64,000 bases of DNA from Candidatus Hydrogenedens sp. (GTDB lineage: Bacteria; Hydrogenedentota; Hydrogenedentia; Hydrogenedentales; Hydrogenedentaceae). Below the pieces are notes generated by a model. It ran no database searches and was not told the DNA's origin. It saw only the letters and a list, made by a program, of their open reading frames with translations. The stretch is from positions 18,410-82,409 of the forward strand of contig DAOSBX010000012.1 in the NCBI GenBank assembly GCA_035361075.1. Direction: 5' to 3'. Position 1 is the first letter of the stretch. Every line of letters begins with the position of its first letter. Made by a program: the position numbers and the translations under genes. Below are positions 18,095-26,766 of this stretch, piece by piece.

Positions 18095-20212
18095 ATGAAA
18101 CTATCTCCTTATAAGATAGTTGTTATTTATCTTGCCCTTGCGGGGTTGTGGATTGCATTTTCAGACCAGATTCTCTACTGGTTTATTAAAGATAGTGAAA
18201 ATTTAACCATAGCCCAATCCATAAAAGGGTTCGTTTATGTTATTACCACAGGTTTATTACTTTATATCCTCATATCAAGATACACCTATGAACTAAGAAA
18301 AGCATTTAGAAGAGAGCGACGACGAGAAGAAGAGAAAAATGTTGTTTGGAGGTCATCCCCAGATGGTATTGTAGGAATAACAAAGGACGGGAAGATTTTT
18401 TCCCTAAATGACCAAGCTAACAAGTGGTTAGATGTGTCTCTACCAACAGAGCAAAAGTTCTGGGATTTTTTCGAAAAGCCCTATCGAGAACAAATTAAAC
18501 AGTCAATTGAAGAGATACTTCGTGTTGATAAACCCGAATTCGTATTTTCTATCTATGGTATGCTGCGAAAGGAGAGGAGTCATTACTGGTTTGAAATAAG
18601 ACTAAATAAAGGAACGTATGAATTCAATGAATTTGTAGTAGCCACGATGCATGATATTACTGACAAAATAAATCGTGAAAAGGAAGTGGAACTTTTAAAA
18701 AATGGCTTTGAGCAAATAGGGGTCGGAATTGCCCTTGCATATAAACATGGCGACATCATTTTTGTCAATAATAAGTTGTCGGAATTACTTGGGAAGGATA
18801 AAGACCAGTTAAAAAGCTACTTCGATTGCCTCCGTTTCATTTCGGACGAATCCGAGACTATTATAAATCAAGTTAAGGAGACAATAAATGCAGGGAAAGC
18901 ATGGGACAAAATATTTGAAGTTAAACAGGAGGATTACAGCATCGAGTATCTCACTGTTAATGTTTTTCCAATGAGTTATAAAGATGAACATTTCATACTT
19001 GTTATATTAGAAAACATAACTCAGCAGGTTTTATCAGAAAAAAGACTTTCTCAACAACAACGAATGGAGGCATTAGGCTACCTTGCAAATGGAGTTGCTC
19101 ATGATTTTAATAACATTTTAGGGGCTATTCTTGGACATGTAGATTTGATACTGGAAGAATACAGCGATGTTAGAGGCTTATCTAAAGAATTGGAAATTAT
19201 TCGCAATGCAGTTTTGCGGGGTAGAGATATGACCAGTCAGATATTATCTGTTTCTCGTGAAAATGGTGGAGAACGAATTCCATTGGATATATCACAGATT
19301 ATCAATGAAGTATTGACCCTGCTAAAACCCAAAATTAGTGCACGTATAAAGATAGAAGTGGATACTACTGAACCACTTCCTAAGGTTCTTGCTTCCCCAG
19401 GTAAAATAAACCAAATTTTATTAAACTTGTGTATTAATGCCTGCCAGGCTATGACACAAGGAGGAATTTTACATATAAGAACGGAGAAAATCATTGCTGA
19501 TGAACCCCTTTTAGCAAAGCATCCGGAACTTGCACCTGGTGAGTATCTTCGAATATTGGTTAGTGATACCGGCATTGGGATTGACCCGGATATAATGGAA
19601 CATATATTCGAACCCTTCTTCACAACGAAAAGAGGCAACGGTGGTTCAGGGGTAGGTTTATATATTGTGCGAAGTTTAGTTACAAGTTTAGGTGGTGGCA
19701 TTTCCGTTTATAGCGACCCCGGAAAAGGAACTCGTTTCTGTGTATATTTGCCCGTGTATACCGAAATGAAAGAAGAGCCAGTCGTTACACTAATAAGCGA
19801 AGAAAAAGTCCCTAAAGGCTCCGAAAATATCCTGTTGGTTGATGACGAACCTATGTTATCAAGAATTATAGGTAGATTACTTACAAAATTAGGGTATCAC
19901 GTTCGAATTGTAAATAATCCCATAGTGGCTAAAGAAATGATAGAACAGGGATTGATTGAAAATTTTCAGCTCGCAATCATTGATAATATTATGCCTGAAA
20001 TTTCAGGAGAAGAGATTATTCGTATCTTACATGACAAAGGGATTTCAATCCCCGTAATTTTAACCAGTGGGATGATTACCGATGAGATTGTTGATAGTGC
20101 TAATAAGTTAGGCGTATCCGCAATTCTTGAAAAACCGTGCTCATATTCCGTGTTAGGAAACCTTATTCGTAAAGTTTTAGATGAATATATGAAAGATATA
20201 CAAGGAAGATGA
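18095..20212 (+). CDS. Hybrid sensor histidine kinase (2 TM, PAS, HisKA, ATPase, receiver)
   Basis: A 705-residue membrane kinase. Two N-terminal transmembrane helices (about 6-26 and 44-64) enclose a short periplasmic loop; then come a charged helix and two PAS-like domains (about 85-195 and 205-310). HisKA has phospho-acceptor His336 in GVAHDFNN. The ATPase shows NLCINACQAM, DTGIGI and GSGVGLYIV. A C-terminal receiver (about 580-700) has VDDEP and AIIDNIMP. There is no HPt domain, so phosphate must pass from the receiver elsewhere or the receiver is inhibitory. Between the HTH-receiver gene and sixA in one operon. Confidence 0.92.
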   Translation: MKLSPYKIVVIYLALAGLWIAFSDQILYWFIKDSENLTIAQSIKGFVYVITTGLLLYILISRYTYELRKAFRRERRREEEKNVVWRSSPDGIVGITKDGKIFSLNDQANKWLDVSLPTEQKFWDFFEKPYREQIKQSIEEILRVDKPEFVFSIYGMLRKERSHYWFEIRLNKGTYEFNEFVVATMHDITDKINREKEVELLKNGFEQIGVGIALAYKHGDIIFVNNKLSELLGKDKDQLKSYFDCLRFISDESETIINQVKETINAGKAWDKIFEVKQEDYSIEYLTVNVFPMSYKDEHFILVILENITQQVLSEKRLSQQQRMEALGYLANGVAHDFNNILGAILGHVDLILEEYSDVRGLSKELEIIRNAVLRGRDMTSQILSVSRENGGERIPLDISQIINEVLTLLKPKISARIKIEVDTTEPLPKVLASPGKINQILLNLCINACQAMTQGGILHIRTEKIIADEPLLAKHPELAPGEYLRILVSDTGIGIDPDIMEHIFEPFFTTKRGNGGSGVGLYIVRSLVTSLGGGISVYSDPGKGTRFCVYLPVYTEMKEEPVVTLISEEKVPKGSENILLVDDEPMLSRIIGRLLTKLGYHVRIVNNPIVAKEMIEQGLIENFQLAIIDNIMPEISGEEIIRILHDKGISIPVILTSGMITDEIVDSANKLGVSAILEKPCSYSVLGNLIRKVLDEYMKDIQGR

Positions 20213-20215
20213 CGT

Positions 20216-20692
20216 ATGAAAAATCAGTTTATTTTTCTTGTTCAACATGGAGAGGCAGTAGGAAAGGAAATTAATCCTGAACGCCCCTTATCAGATAAAG
20301 GACGAGAAACCGTTAAAAAAGTTGGACATTTCCTTTATAACTATGGATGTCATGTCGATAGTATCTGGCATAGCCCTAAACTAAGGGCACGTGAAACAGC
20401 TAAAATTTTAGGAGAATGCCTAAAAAAATCGGAGTGTCTCTATGAATTCAAAGAATTAGAACCAGAAAAATCACCAAAGAAGATAATGAAATACATTCAA
20501 AAAGAAGCAAAGCAAAATATTATGATCGTTGGACATCTACCCCATTTATCTCATCTGACTGGATTATTACTGTGTGGTGATGAGAATAAAGAAATTATAG
20601 CCTTCGAAAAAGGAGGCGTAATATGTATCGAAACAAACAGCGGTAATTTTAATGTTTTAAGATGGATAATAGTACCTACAATGGTGATGTAA
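20216..20692 (+). CDS. sixA: SixA-type phosphohistidine phosphatase
   Basis: A 158-residue histidine-phosphatase-superfamily protein. The nucleophile is His11 in LVQHGEA (Gln in place of the more usual Arg), with the arginine loop SPKLRARET (Arg57) and the second catalytic histidine His107 in IVGHLPHL. SixA removes phosphate from phosphohistidine, classically on HPt domains. The ATG begins 3 nt after the kinase stop and AAGGAAG lies in the kinase end, so the two genes are co-translated. The context suggests it resets this phosphorelay. Confidence 0.85.
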   Translation: MKNQFIFLVQHGEAVGKEINPERPLSDKGRETVKKVGHFLYNYGCHVDSIWHSPKLRARETAKILGECLKKSECLYEFKELEPEKSPKKIMKYIQKEAKQNIMIVGHLPHLSHLTGLLLCGDENKEIIAFEKGGVICIETNSGNFNVLRWIIVPTMVM

Positions 20693-20818
20693 ATAATTAA
20701 ACACACTATTTAGTATTATTATAATTTTGATTTGATTTCTGTGTCATTATATATTACAATCATATATCTTTGTTCGTTATATAACTTTAATCTTAACAAA
20801 TCAAGGAAAGGGTCTTGT

Positions 20819-22342
20819 ATGAAAAAAACTGTGTTACTGACGCTATTGGTATTTTTACTTTTAATGATTAATTCCTATGCAGAATTGCAGAATGTAGAAG
20901 TTGGTGGGTCGATAAGATTAAGGTGGGATTATATCACCAATCACTTCAACACATTTGTAGGTCCTATGCCCCAACCTCAAACAAGATGGTCTGCTATTTC
21001 CGTTATGGGACGCCCTATCGGGAATCTTTTAGGTCCAGGAGTTGTCAGCATTTATGATTGGGACAATAAAGGTGAGGACTTGTCATTCATTGAACAGAGA
21101 ACCCGATTACATGTAAATGCAGATTTTACAGACCAAGTACGGGCATTTATTGAGTTGGATTCTTACGACATTTGGGGAGAAGATTTTAGGTCTGTCAATT
21201 ATCTAACTGGTGTTGATACACGTCAGAACTCTATTGATGATGTTGAAGTGTATCAGGCATACATTGAGGCAGATGAGATGTGGGGAACGCCATTGCGTTT
21301 ACGTGTTGGACGACAAGAGTTAGCATTTGGCAGTCAATTTTTAGTAGGACCACGTGATTTTGCCTTTTTCTGGACAGGACTCTCTTTTGATGCTATTCGG
21401 CTTACGTATAAAGCAGATGCCTTCACAATCGATGCCTGGGCATCAAAATTATTTGAATCCATGTCTGATTTCGCAGAGGATGATATTAATTTTTATGGCG
21501 TTTATGCTTCTTGTAATGCAGTTGAAAATGTTACCTTTGACGTATATTGGATGTTGCTTGAAGATGACCTTCCCATCGCTGACGATTTAGTCCCGACCTT
21601 CCTCGGTGGTGGCGAATACGACAAGACTATGCTACACACTGTCGGATTACGTAGCGCAGGGAAATATGAGGCTTTCGATTTTGATGCAGAAGTGGCTTAT
21701 CAATTTGGAGAGGCAGATAGTATTGGCAAAATATTCCGAACCCGTGGTAAAGGTGATGATGATGCAGAATTTGATAATTGGGCTGGAAAATTGGATGTAG
21801 GGTATACCTTTGATTTCTGGCGGAAACCGCGTGTATTTGCCAGTTTCCGTTATTTTGGTGGAGAGGATAATCGAGATATTTCCTTCTGGGATTTTATCAA
21901 TCCATTTTATAAACCGACAGCCAGCGTCAGTTTCAACCGTCTGTTTTCAAACGAAATTGCAAGTGGTGCGGTAGACTTGAATAATGAACTTACTAATGCT
22001 TGGTGGGTACGGTTAGGCGCAAATGGATATATAACTGACAAAATTCGTGCAATCCTCTGTGCTACTTATTTCGAAGCTGTCGACGAATTCGAGAGACCCG
22101 TTTTTGTTCTTTTCCCATGGTGGACACAAAAGAACGATTCACATCTTGGCACAGAACTTACCCTATTTCTTGAGTATCAATACTCACAAGATTTAGTCAT
22201 AGAGGCAGGCTGGTCACATATGTTTACAGGTGATGGTTCAGCAGAAGGACAATTTGTCCGCTGGAATGGCCTACTTTATAATGGCGGTACTGATGATGAC
22301 GGAGCAGATTACATATACACCGGCTGTAAAATTTATTTCTAA
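20819..22342 (+). CDS. Alginate-export-type outer-membrane beta-barrel
   Basis: A 507-residue protein with a signal peptide (MKKTVLLTLLVFLLLMINSYA) and a barrel-like body of alternating aromatic strands. Recognisable segments include IEQRTRLHVNADFT, RAFIELDSYD, LRLRVGRQELAFGSQ and FDAIRLTYKA, as in the alginate_exp family (AlgE-like), and the C-terminus ends in an aromatic strand (YTGCKIYF). It would form an outer-membrane channel; the name does not prove alginate as substrate. The frame opens at 20732, but AAGGAAAGGG before the ATG at 20819 and the signal peptide fix the start. It is 126 bp after sixA. Confidence 0.82.
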   Translation: MKKTVLLTLLVFLLLMINSYAELQNVEVGGSIRLRWDYITNHFNTFVGPMPQPQTRWSAISVMGRPIGNLLGPGVVSIYDWDNKGEDLSFIEQRTRLHVNADFTDQVRAFIELDSYDIWGEDFRSVNYLTGVDTRQNSIDDVEVYQAYIEADEMWGTPLRLRVGRQELAFGSQFLVGPRDFAFFWTGLSFDAIRLTYKADAFTIDAWASKLFESMSDFAEDDINFYGVYASCNAVENVTFDVYWMLLEDDLPIADDLVPTFLGGGEYDKTMLHTVGLRSAGKYEAFDFDAEVAYQFGEADSIGKIFRTRGKGDDDAEFDNWAGKLDVGYTFDFWRKPRVFASFRYFGGEDNRDISFWDFINPFYKPTASVSFNRLFSNEIASGAVDLNNELTNAWWVRLGANGYITDKIRAILCATYFEAVDEFERPVFVLFPWWTQKNDSHLGTELTLFLEYQYSQDLVIEAGWSHMFTGDGSAEGQFVRWNGLLYNGGTDDDGADYIYTGCKIYF

Positions 22343-22371
22343 AATACGAACTTAATTCAAATATTAATTGA

Positions 22372-22406
22372 GGGAAGATACAATAAATATTGTATCTTCC
22401 CCTTTT
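22372..22406 (+). terminator. Intrinsic terminator after the outer-membrane barrel gene
   Basis: A perfect 13-bp stem (22372-22384 with 22389-22401), AAAT loop, followed by C and TTTT. It lies between convergent genes and mainly serves the plus strand. Confidence 0.85.
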
Positions 22407-22541
22407 ATTTACCCTTCAAAAATGTACAGCCTTATATTGCCTTATTCAAAATTATAGATGGGGATATATTATAGTCAGCATTTCTTAACCACTTTATAAA
22501 TTTCATAAATCGCATTCCAAAATAAAAAAGTGTAAAAAAAA

Positions 22542-23510
22542 TTAATGGTTATGTGCACCGTGATGTGACGCTTCGTGGATAATAATTCCTCCACTGTTCA
22601 CTGGGAATAAATTGCCTTTGTTAATTTCAACATCTGGTTGTGGAACATATTTTAAAAAGTCAACATGTCCATCCATATATAGAACATTGCACCCACCAGG
22701 GACATGGTTAAAATGAGATGCATCGTCACCAGATATTCCATCCCACACTACAGGTATAATAGATTGAGCCATGTTAGCGTTACCTGGATTGTTAATATCG
22801 GTAATTAGAAATCGTTCAATTCCTTCACGTAAACGATATGCTTGTTTTGTACTTCCGAGGATAGAAGGGACAGGAAGTGTCGGGAAAATCCAATCCTCAT
22901 CTGCATACTGTTTACATTGTTGTGTCGTATTAGTTGGATTTGTTATTCGCTCTATTAATTCTTCCAAGGCTAATTCAAAGAATTTAAAGTCTTCATCTAA
23001 TTGAAACAGTGTCGGATTAACAGCCCAACCGAAATATACATAGGGATGTTCGTATACTTCACAAGGTTCAATTATTCCGTTCTGATGCACAGAAACACCA
23101 TTAAGTAGCATATGCCCTTCTGTTAACGCTTCTTCATAAGTAGTTGCTGGGTTTTTTCCTTCATCCCATAACTGCAATGCGGGACCTGCCCATGGCGAAC
23201 TCGGACAGACCAAAACTTGAAAATCATTTAAATACTCTGGATATATCGTCTCCATGTCAATTATTGTGGCAAGACCCAAGGTTGGACTCCCATCACAATT
23301 AGTAGATTTAATAGGCGGAAAACGTTCTCCCTTTGCTTCATTTGCATACATTTTTAATGCCAGACCTAATTGTTTTAGGTTATTTGCACATGATGAGCGT
23401 CGTGCTGACTCTCGTGCTCGTGCCAGGGCTGGCAATAATATCGCCGCAAGAATACCGATAATGGCTATAACAACAAGTAATTCTATTAAAGTAAAACCTT
23501 GCTTTTTCAT
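22542..23510 (-). CDS. Prepilin-like protein with DUF1559-type C-terminus
   Basis: A 322-residue protein with a type IV prepilin leader: MKKQG cleaved before Phe6, then FTLIELLVVIAIIGILAAILLPAL with the Glu at mature position 5. The globular part ends in FNHVPGGCNVLYMDGHVDFLKY, the signature tail of the large pseudopilin families of Planctomycetes, Lentisphaerae, Verrucomicrobia and relatives. It would be processed by a prepilin peptidase and assembled or displayed by a type II/IV secretion-like system, not seen here. AAAGGAG precedes the ATG. The Cys-rich small protein is encoded 88 bp upstream on the same strand. Confidence 0.9.
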   Translation of the reverse strand: MKKQGFTLIELLVVIAIIGILAAILLPALARARESARRSSCANNLKQLGLALKMYANEAKGERFPPIKSTNCDGSPTLGLATIIDMETIYPEYLNDFQVLVCPSSPWAGPALQLWDEGKNPATTYEEALTEGHMLLNGVSVHQNGIIEPCEVYEHPYVYFGWAVNPTLFQLDEDFKFFELALEELIERITNPTNTTQQCKQYADEDWIFPTLPVPSILGSTKQAYRLREGIERFLITDINNPGNANMAQSIIPVVWDGISGDDASHFNHVPGGCNVLYMDGHVDFLKYVPQPDVEINKGNLFPVNSGGIIIHEASHHGAHNH

Positions 23511-23598
23511 AGGTTAATCTCCTTTCTTAAAATAAATAAAAACCATTAGAAAAATGAAACGTAAATTTTCAAATACTCAATTATCAATCAAAAGTAGA

Positions 23599-23934
23599 TT
23601 AGCTAAAGAAAGGAGGGGCACGGGATGGAAATATTAAAGGATATTCATACGAGAAATGTCTCTTTATCAGGAAATTCCACAATAATTGAAGGTAGAAAAA
23701 GGATATAAAATAATATAGGAAGGAAAAACTTACGATTTGCAATATAAACCAGCAAATGGGGCAAAACTCTTCAGAATGTACCAGCGACCCGACGTCTCCA
23801 TTGTTATAGCAATAATGACAATGAAATAAAAAAGCAGACAAAGCAGAAAAGCAGATCGCAAGAACTACAAACCAGAGTAGTCCCTTGCTAATATTATTAT
23901 CTTTGAGCTGATTTTTCATTTTAATTGTCATCAT
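23599..23934 (-). CDS. Small Cys/His-rich membrane protein, function unknown
   Basis: About 111 residues with two hydrophobic segments: one near residues 20-38 (GLLWFVVLAICFSALSAFLF) and one near 68-92 after EEFCPICW. Between them lie FHCHYC and CPIC, so two Cys pairs with His nearby face one side of the membrane and could bind a metal or form disulfides. I do not recognise the family. The frame extends to 23970, but that is upstream of the predicted transcript start, so the ATG at 23934 (or Met at 23919) is likely. No Shine-Dalgarno is visible. Transcribed toward the prepilin-like gene, with which it may be co-expressed. Confidence 0.6.
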   Translation of the reverse strand: MMTIKMKNQLKDNNISKGLLWFVVLAICFSALSAFLFHCHYCYNNGDVGSLVHSEEFCPICWFILQIVSFSFLYYFISFFYLQLLWNFLIKRHFSYEYPLIFPSRAPPFFS

Positions 23935-23942
23935 CGTTGTTC

Positions 23943-23992
23943 GTATTACAAAGTAATACGTATTATACACCTATTTATAAAAGTATTTCAAG
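23943..23992 (-). promoter_or_regulatory. Promoter with perfect palindromic operator at the start site
   Basis: On the minus strand TTGAAA (23992-23987), 18 nt, TATAAT (23968-23963). Starting at the base after the -10 region is an exact inverted repeat CGTATTAC-TTT-GTAATACG (23961-23943) covering the expected start of transcription. This is a typical position for a repressor site. The controlled genes would be the Cys-rich membrane protein and possibly the prepilin-like gene. Confidence 0.6.
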
Positions 23993-24110
23993 TATTTTAT
24001 GTACTATACAGAAATTTCACCTATTTTTTGGAGTTTCATAAATTTAGGAATATGATATAATTGCATGGGATATAGTTTTAGTTCCAAAGGAATTAAAAGG
24101 AGAAACTTTT

Positions 24111-24557
24111 ATGAGCATAATGAATACTGTTCAGGAAGCAATGAAACAGGCTATGAAAGACAGGGATACGATACGTTTGGAAACCTTGCGAATGGTGAAG
24201 TCTGCATTATTGCTTAAAGAGAAGTCCACTGCACGAACTGAAGAAATGTCGGACAATGAAGCCATTGCTACACTACGTAGTGAGATTCGAAAACGGAAAG
24301 ATAGTATTGAAGTATTCAAGCAATTAGGGAAGGATGAAGAGGTAGCCAAATTAGAAAAGGAAATATCTGTCATTGAAGAATTTTTACCACAACAATTAAG
24401 TCGTGAGGATGTTGTCCAGCGAGTAAAACAATATCTCGCCGAGCATCCTGATATGAATCACGCTGGCAAGCTAACAGGTGCAATGAAGAAAGAATTAGGC
24501 GAAACAGTTGATGGCAAACTTTTGAACGAAGTTTGTCGCGAATTGCTTGGTGGATAA
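24111..24557 (+). CDS. GatB/YqeY-domain protein
   Basis: A 148-residue all-helical protein: KQAMKDRDTIRLETLRMVKSAL at the start, KRKDSIEVFKQLGKDEEVAKLEKEISVIEEFLPQQLS in the middle and the GKLTGAMKKELGETVDGKLLNEV tail. It is the YqeY family, related to the C-terminal tRNA-binding domain of GatB but free-standing; its role is unproven. AAAGGAG precedes the ATG. It stands alone, divergent from the Cys-rich membrane protein gene and convergent with the phosphodiesterase. Confidence 0.92.
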   Translation: MSIMNTVQEAMKQAMKDRDTIRLETLRMVKSALLLKEKSTARTEEMSDNEAIATLRSEIRKRKDSIEVFKQLGKDEEVAKLEKEISVIEEFLPQQLSREDVVQRVKQYLAEHPDMNHAGKLTGAMKKELGETVDGKLLNEVCRELLGG

Positions 24558-24580
24558 ATCTAACGTATTTATCTCTTTTA

Positions 24581-25528
24581 CTACTTTGTTTTACCCATTT
24601 GCCGTAAAATAGAGAGGGCAACATCAGGTTTGTTTGTAATAATAGCGTCTACACCCCACTCAGCAAATTTCCGTATCTCTTCTTCTTTGTCTACTGTCCA
24701 TACAGCAACAGTTTGTCCATTTGCATGAAATTGATTAAGTCGTTCCTGAGTAAGACTATCCTTACTGACATTCATGCCTGGGGCATTTAGTAATTTCCCG
24801 AATAGTACATAGTAATTCCACCACTCGGGATGTTTCTCCGACTCTTCACCAAGAAACTCTGTTCTCAAATCTGGTGCTTCATTAATTGCTGTAAAGAAAA
24901 TTATTGGTGAAAAGGTTTGTAATACAACTTGTTTCTCCATTTTTAGTTTTCGAACTGTTTCAATAGTTTCTTTAGCTAAAAGAACATTTCTCGAATTACT
25001 TCCGTAAATAATATCTTCTAATTTCTTCTTCAATTCTGGGGTCATCTTATCTCTGCCGTGAATATTCATAATAATTAAAGGGATGATGGGGTCGTCATTG
25101 TCACTACTTTTAATTTCAATATACACACCAATCTTATTTTTCTTTGCGAGTTTAAGGGCTTGCTCGAGGGAGGGTAAGTGTTCCCCTTTAAACTCTGGAG
25201 AATACCATGAACCCGCATCAAGAATTTTTAATTCATCCCATTTCTTTTCTGTTACTTTTCCTTCCACACCAGTAACCCTTTTTAGCTCATCATCATGAAT
25301 CACCACCAGTTTATTATCTGCTGTTAAATGTACATCCAACTCAAACCAATGTGCACCTAATTCTGATGCTTTTTTAAATGACGCTAATGTATTTTCTGGG
25401 GCATATGCACTTGCTCCACGATGAGCAATGACATCGATGTACCCTTCCGGTGCTCCGGGGACAAAGTATGTGGCACAACCTAAACATAACATTGGTGTTA
25501 ATAAAACTAAATATCTCGTTTCAACCAT
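24581..25528 (-). CDS. Glycerophosphodiester phosphodiesterase, lipoprotein
   Basis: A 315-residue TIM-barrel GDPD. The N-terminus is a lipoprotein signal with lipobox LCLGC (lipidated Cys18), placing it in the envelope. Catalytic residues are His36 in AHRGAS, Glu63 and Asp65 in ELDVHLT and His78 in VIHDDEL. Later strands read YIEIKS and AVWTVDKEEEIRKF...AIITNKPD. It hydrolyses glycerophosphodiesters to sn-glycerol 3-phosphate and an alcohol. AAAGGAG precedes the ATG; the gene is divergent from the DegT aminotransferase. Confidence 0.9.
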   Translation of the reverse strand: MVETRYLVLLTPMLCLGCATYFVPGAPEGYIDVIAHRGASAYAPENTLASFKKASELGAHWFELDVHLTADNKLVVIHDDELKRVTGVEGKVTEKKWDELKILDAGSWYSPEFKGEHLPSLEQALKLAKKNKIGVYIEIKSSDNDDPIIPLIIMNIHGRDKMTPELKKKLEDIIYGSNSRNVLLAKETIETVRKLKMEKQVVLQTFSPIIFFTAINEAPDLRTEFLGEESEKHPEWWNYYVLFGKLLNAPGMNVSKDSLTQERLNQFHANGQTVAVWTVDKEEEIRKFAEWGVDAIITNKPDVALSILRQMGKTK

Positions 25529-25653
25529 ATTAATACTCCTTTGTGTTTTTATTGTATTTCATGATTTTCAGTAATAAAAATTGTATAATATTACCTTTAC
25601 TAAAATCATATTCATTTTCACACCATGGGACTAAACTTTTTAAGGATAGAACT

Positions 25654-26766
25654 ATGCATGTTCCTATACTAAACCTTCGGGCTCAGTATGAAGCCATTCG
25701 GGATGAAATTCAGCAAGCAATAGCGGAAGTGTTGGAAACCCAGCAATTTCGCGGAGGTCAAATCCTTTCACAATTTGAAGAGGATATAAAAAACTTTATC
25801 CAATGTAGATATGCAGTTGGTGTAGGCTCAGGGACAGACGCATTAACCTTAGCATTAAAGGCGATAGGTATCAAATCAGGCGATGAAATTATCACCACTC
25901 CTTTTTCATTTATTGCAACAGCAAGTAGTATCGTTCATGCGGGCGGAACACCTGTCTTTGCAGACATCGAACCTGACACATATCACTTAAATCCAAAGGA
26001 AGTAGAGAACCAAATAACGGAACGAACACGAGCAATACTACCAGTGCATTTGTATGGTCAATGCGTTGATATGCCTCTATTTTTATCTTTAGCGGAAAAA
26101 TATTCCCTTTATATCATAGAAGATTCCGCACAAAGTTTGGGTGCCAGTCTTCATAATAAAAAAGCAGGTGCATGGGGTCATGTTGCGTGTTTCAGTTTTT
26201 ATCCAACAAAAAACTTAGGAGCCATGGGAGAAGGTGGTTTAGTTACTACAAACTATGAAGAGATTGCTAACAATGTGATGTTATTGCGTTGTCATGGCTC
26301 ACAAAAGACGTATGAACATGAACTAATTGGCTATAACTCCCATCTACATACATTACAGGCGAATGTATTGAGGGTGAAACTTCGGTATCTTGAAAAATGG
26401 AATGAGAAACGTCGTGAAATTGCACGGTATTATACTCAGCACTTAAACGAATTGCCTGAACTTCAATTGCCGATAGAACGGGCAGGTAGTGTTCCAGTTT
26501 ATCATCAGTATGTCATCCGTATTCCTCAACGAGATTCAGCACAAAAGTATCTTCGGGAACAAGGAATAGCCACTGCTATATTCTATCCAATCCCCATACA
26601 TCGGCAACCCTGTTTTTCAACATTTCCCTCATCATCTAACTCCTATCCAGAGGCAGAAAAGGCTTCAAAGGAAGTATTGGCACTGCCTATTTATCCTGAA
26701 CTGACGTATGAACAAATAGATTATGTTATTGACAAAATAAAAGATTTTTTAGTGCACATAAGATAA
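25654..26766 (+). CDS. DegT/DnrJ/EryC1/StrS-family PLP aminotransferase
   Basis: A 370-residue type I PLP enzyme that usually aminates a keto sugar nucleotide. It has GSGTDALTLAL (cofactor phosphate), PVHLYGQ, EDSAQSLGA (Asp contacting the pyridine N) and the Schiff-base Lys186 in YPTKNLGAMGEGG. The frame opens at 25543, but AAGGA and the family start MHVPILNLRAQY set the ATG at 25654. Its last 18 nt overlap the end of the convergent GHMP kinase gene. A role in surface-sugar biosynthesis fits the epimerase and glycosyltransferase elsewhere in the window. Confidence 0.9.
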   Translation: MHVPILNLRAQYEAIRDEIQQAIAEVLETQQFRGGQILSQFEEDIKNFIQCRYAVGVGSGTDALTLALKAIGIKSGDEIITTPFSFIATASSIVHAGGTPVFADIEPDTYHLNPKEVENQITERTRAILPVHLYGQCVDMPLFLSLAEKYSLYIIEDSAQSLGASLHNKKAGAWGHVACFSFYPTKNLGAMGEGGLVTTNYEEIANNVMLLRCHGSQKTYEHELIGYNSHLHTLQANVLRVKLRYLEKWNEKRREIARYYTQHLNELPELQLPIERAGSVPVYHQYVIRIPQRDSAQKYLREQGIATAIFYPIPIHRQPCFSTFPSSSNSYPEAEKASKEVLALPIYPELTYEQIDYVIDKIKDFLVHIR

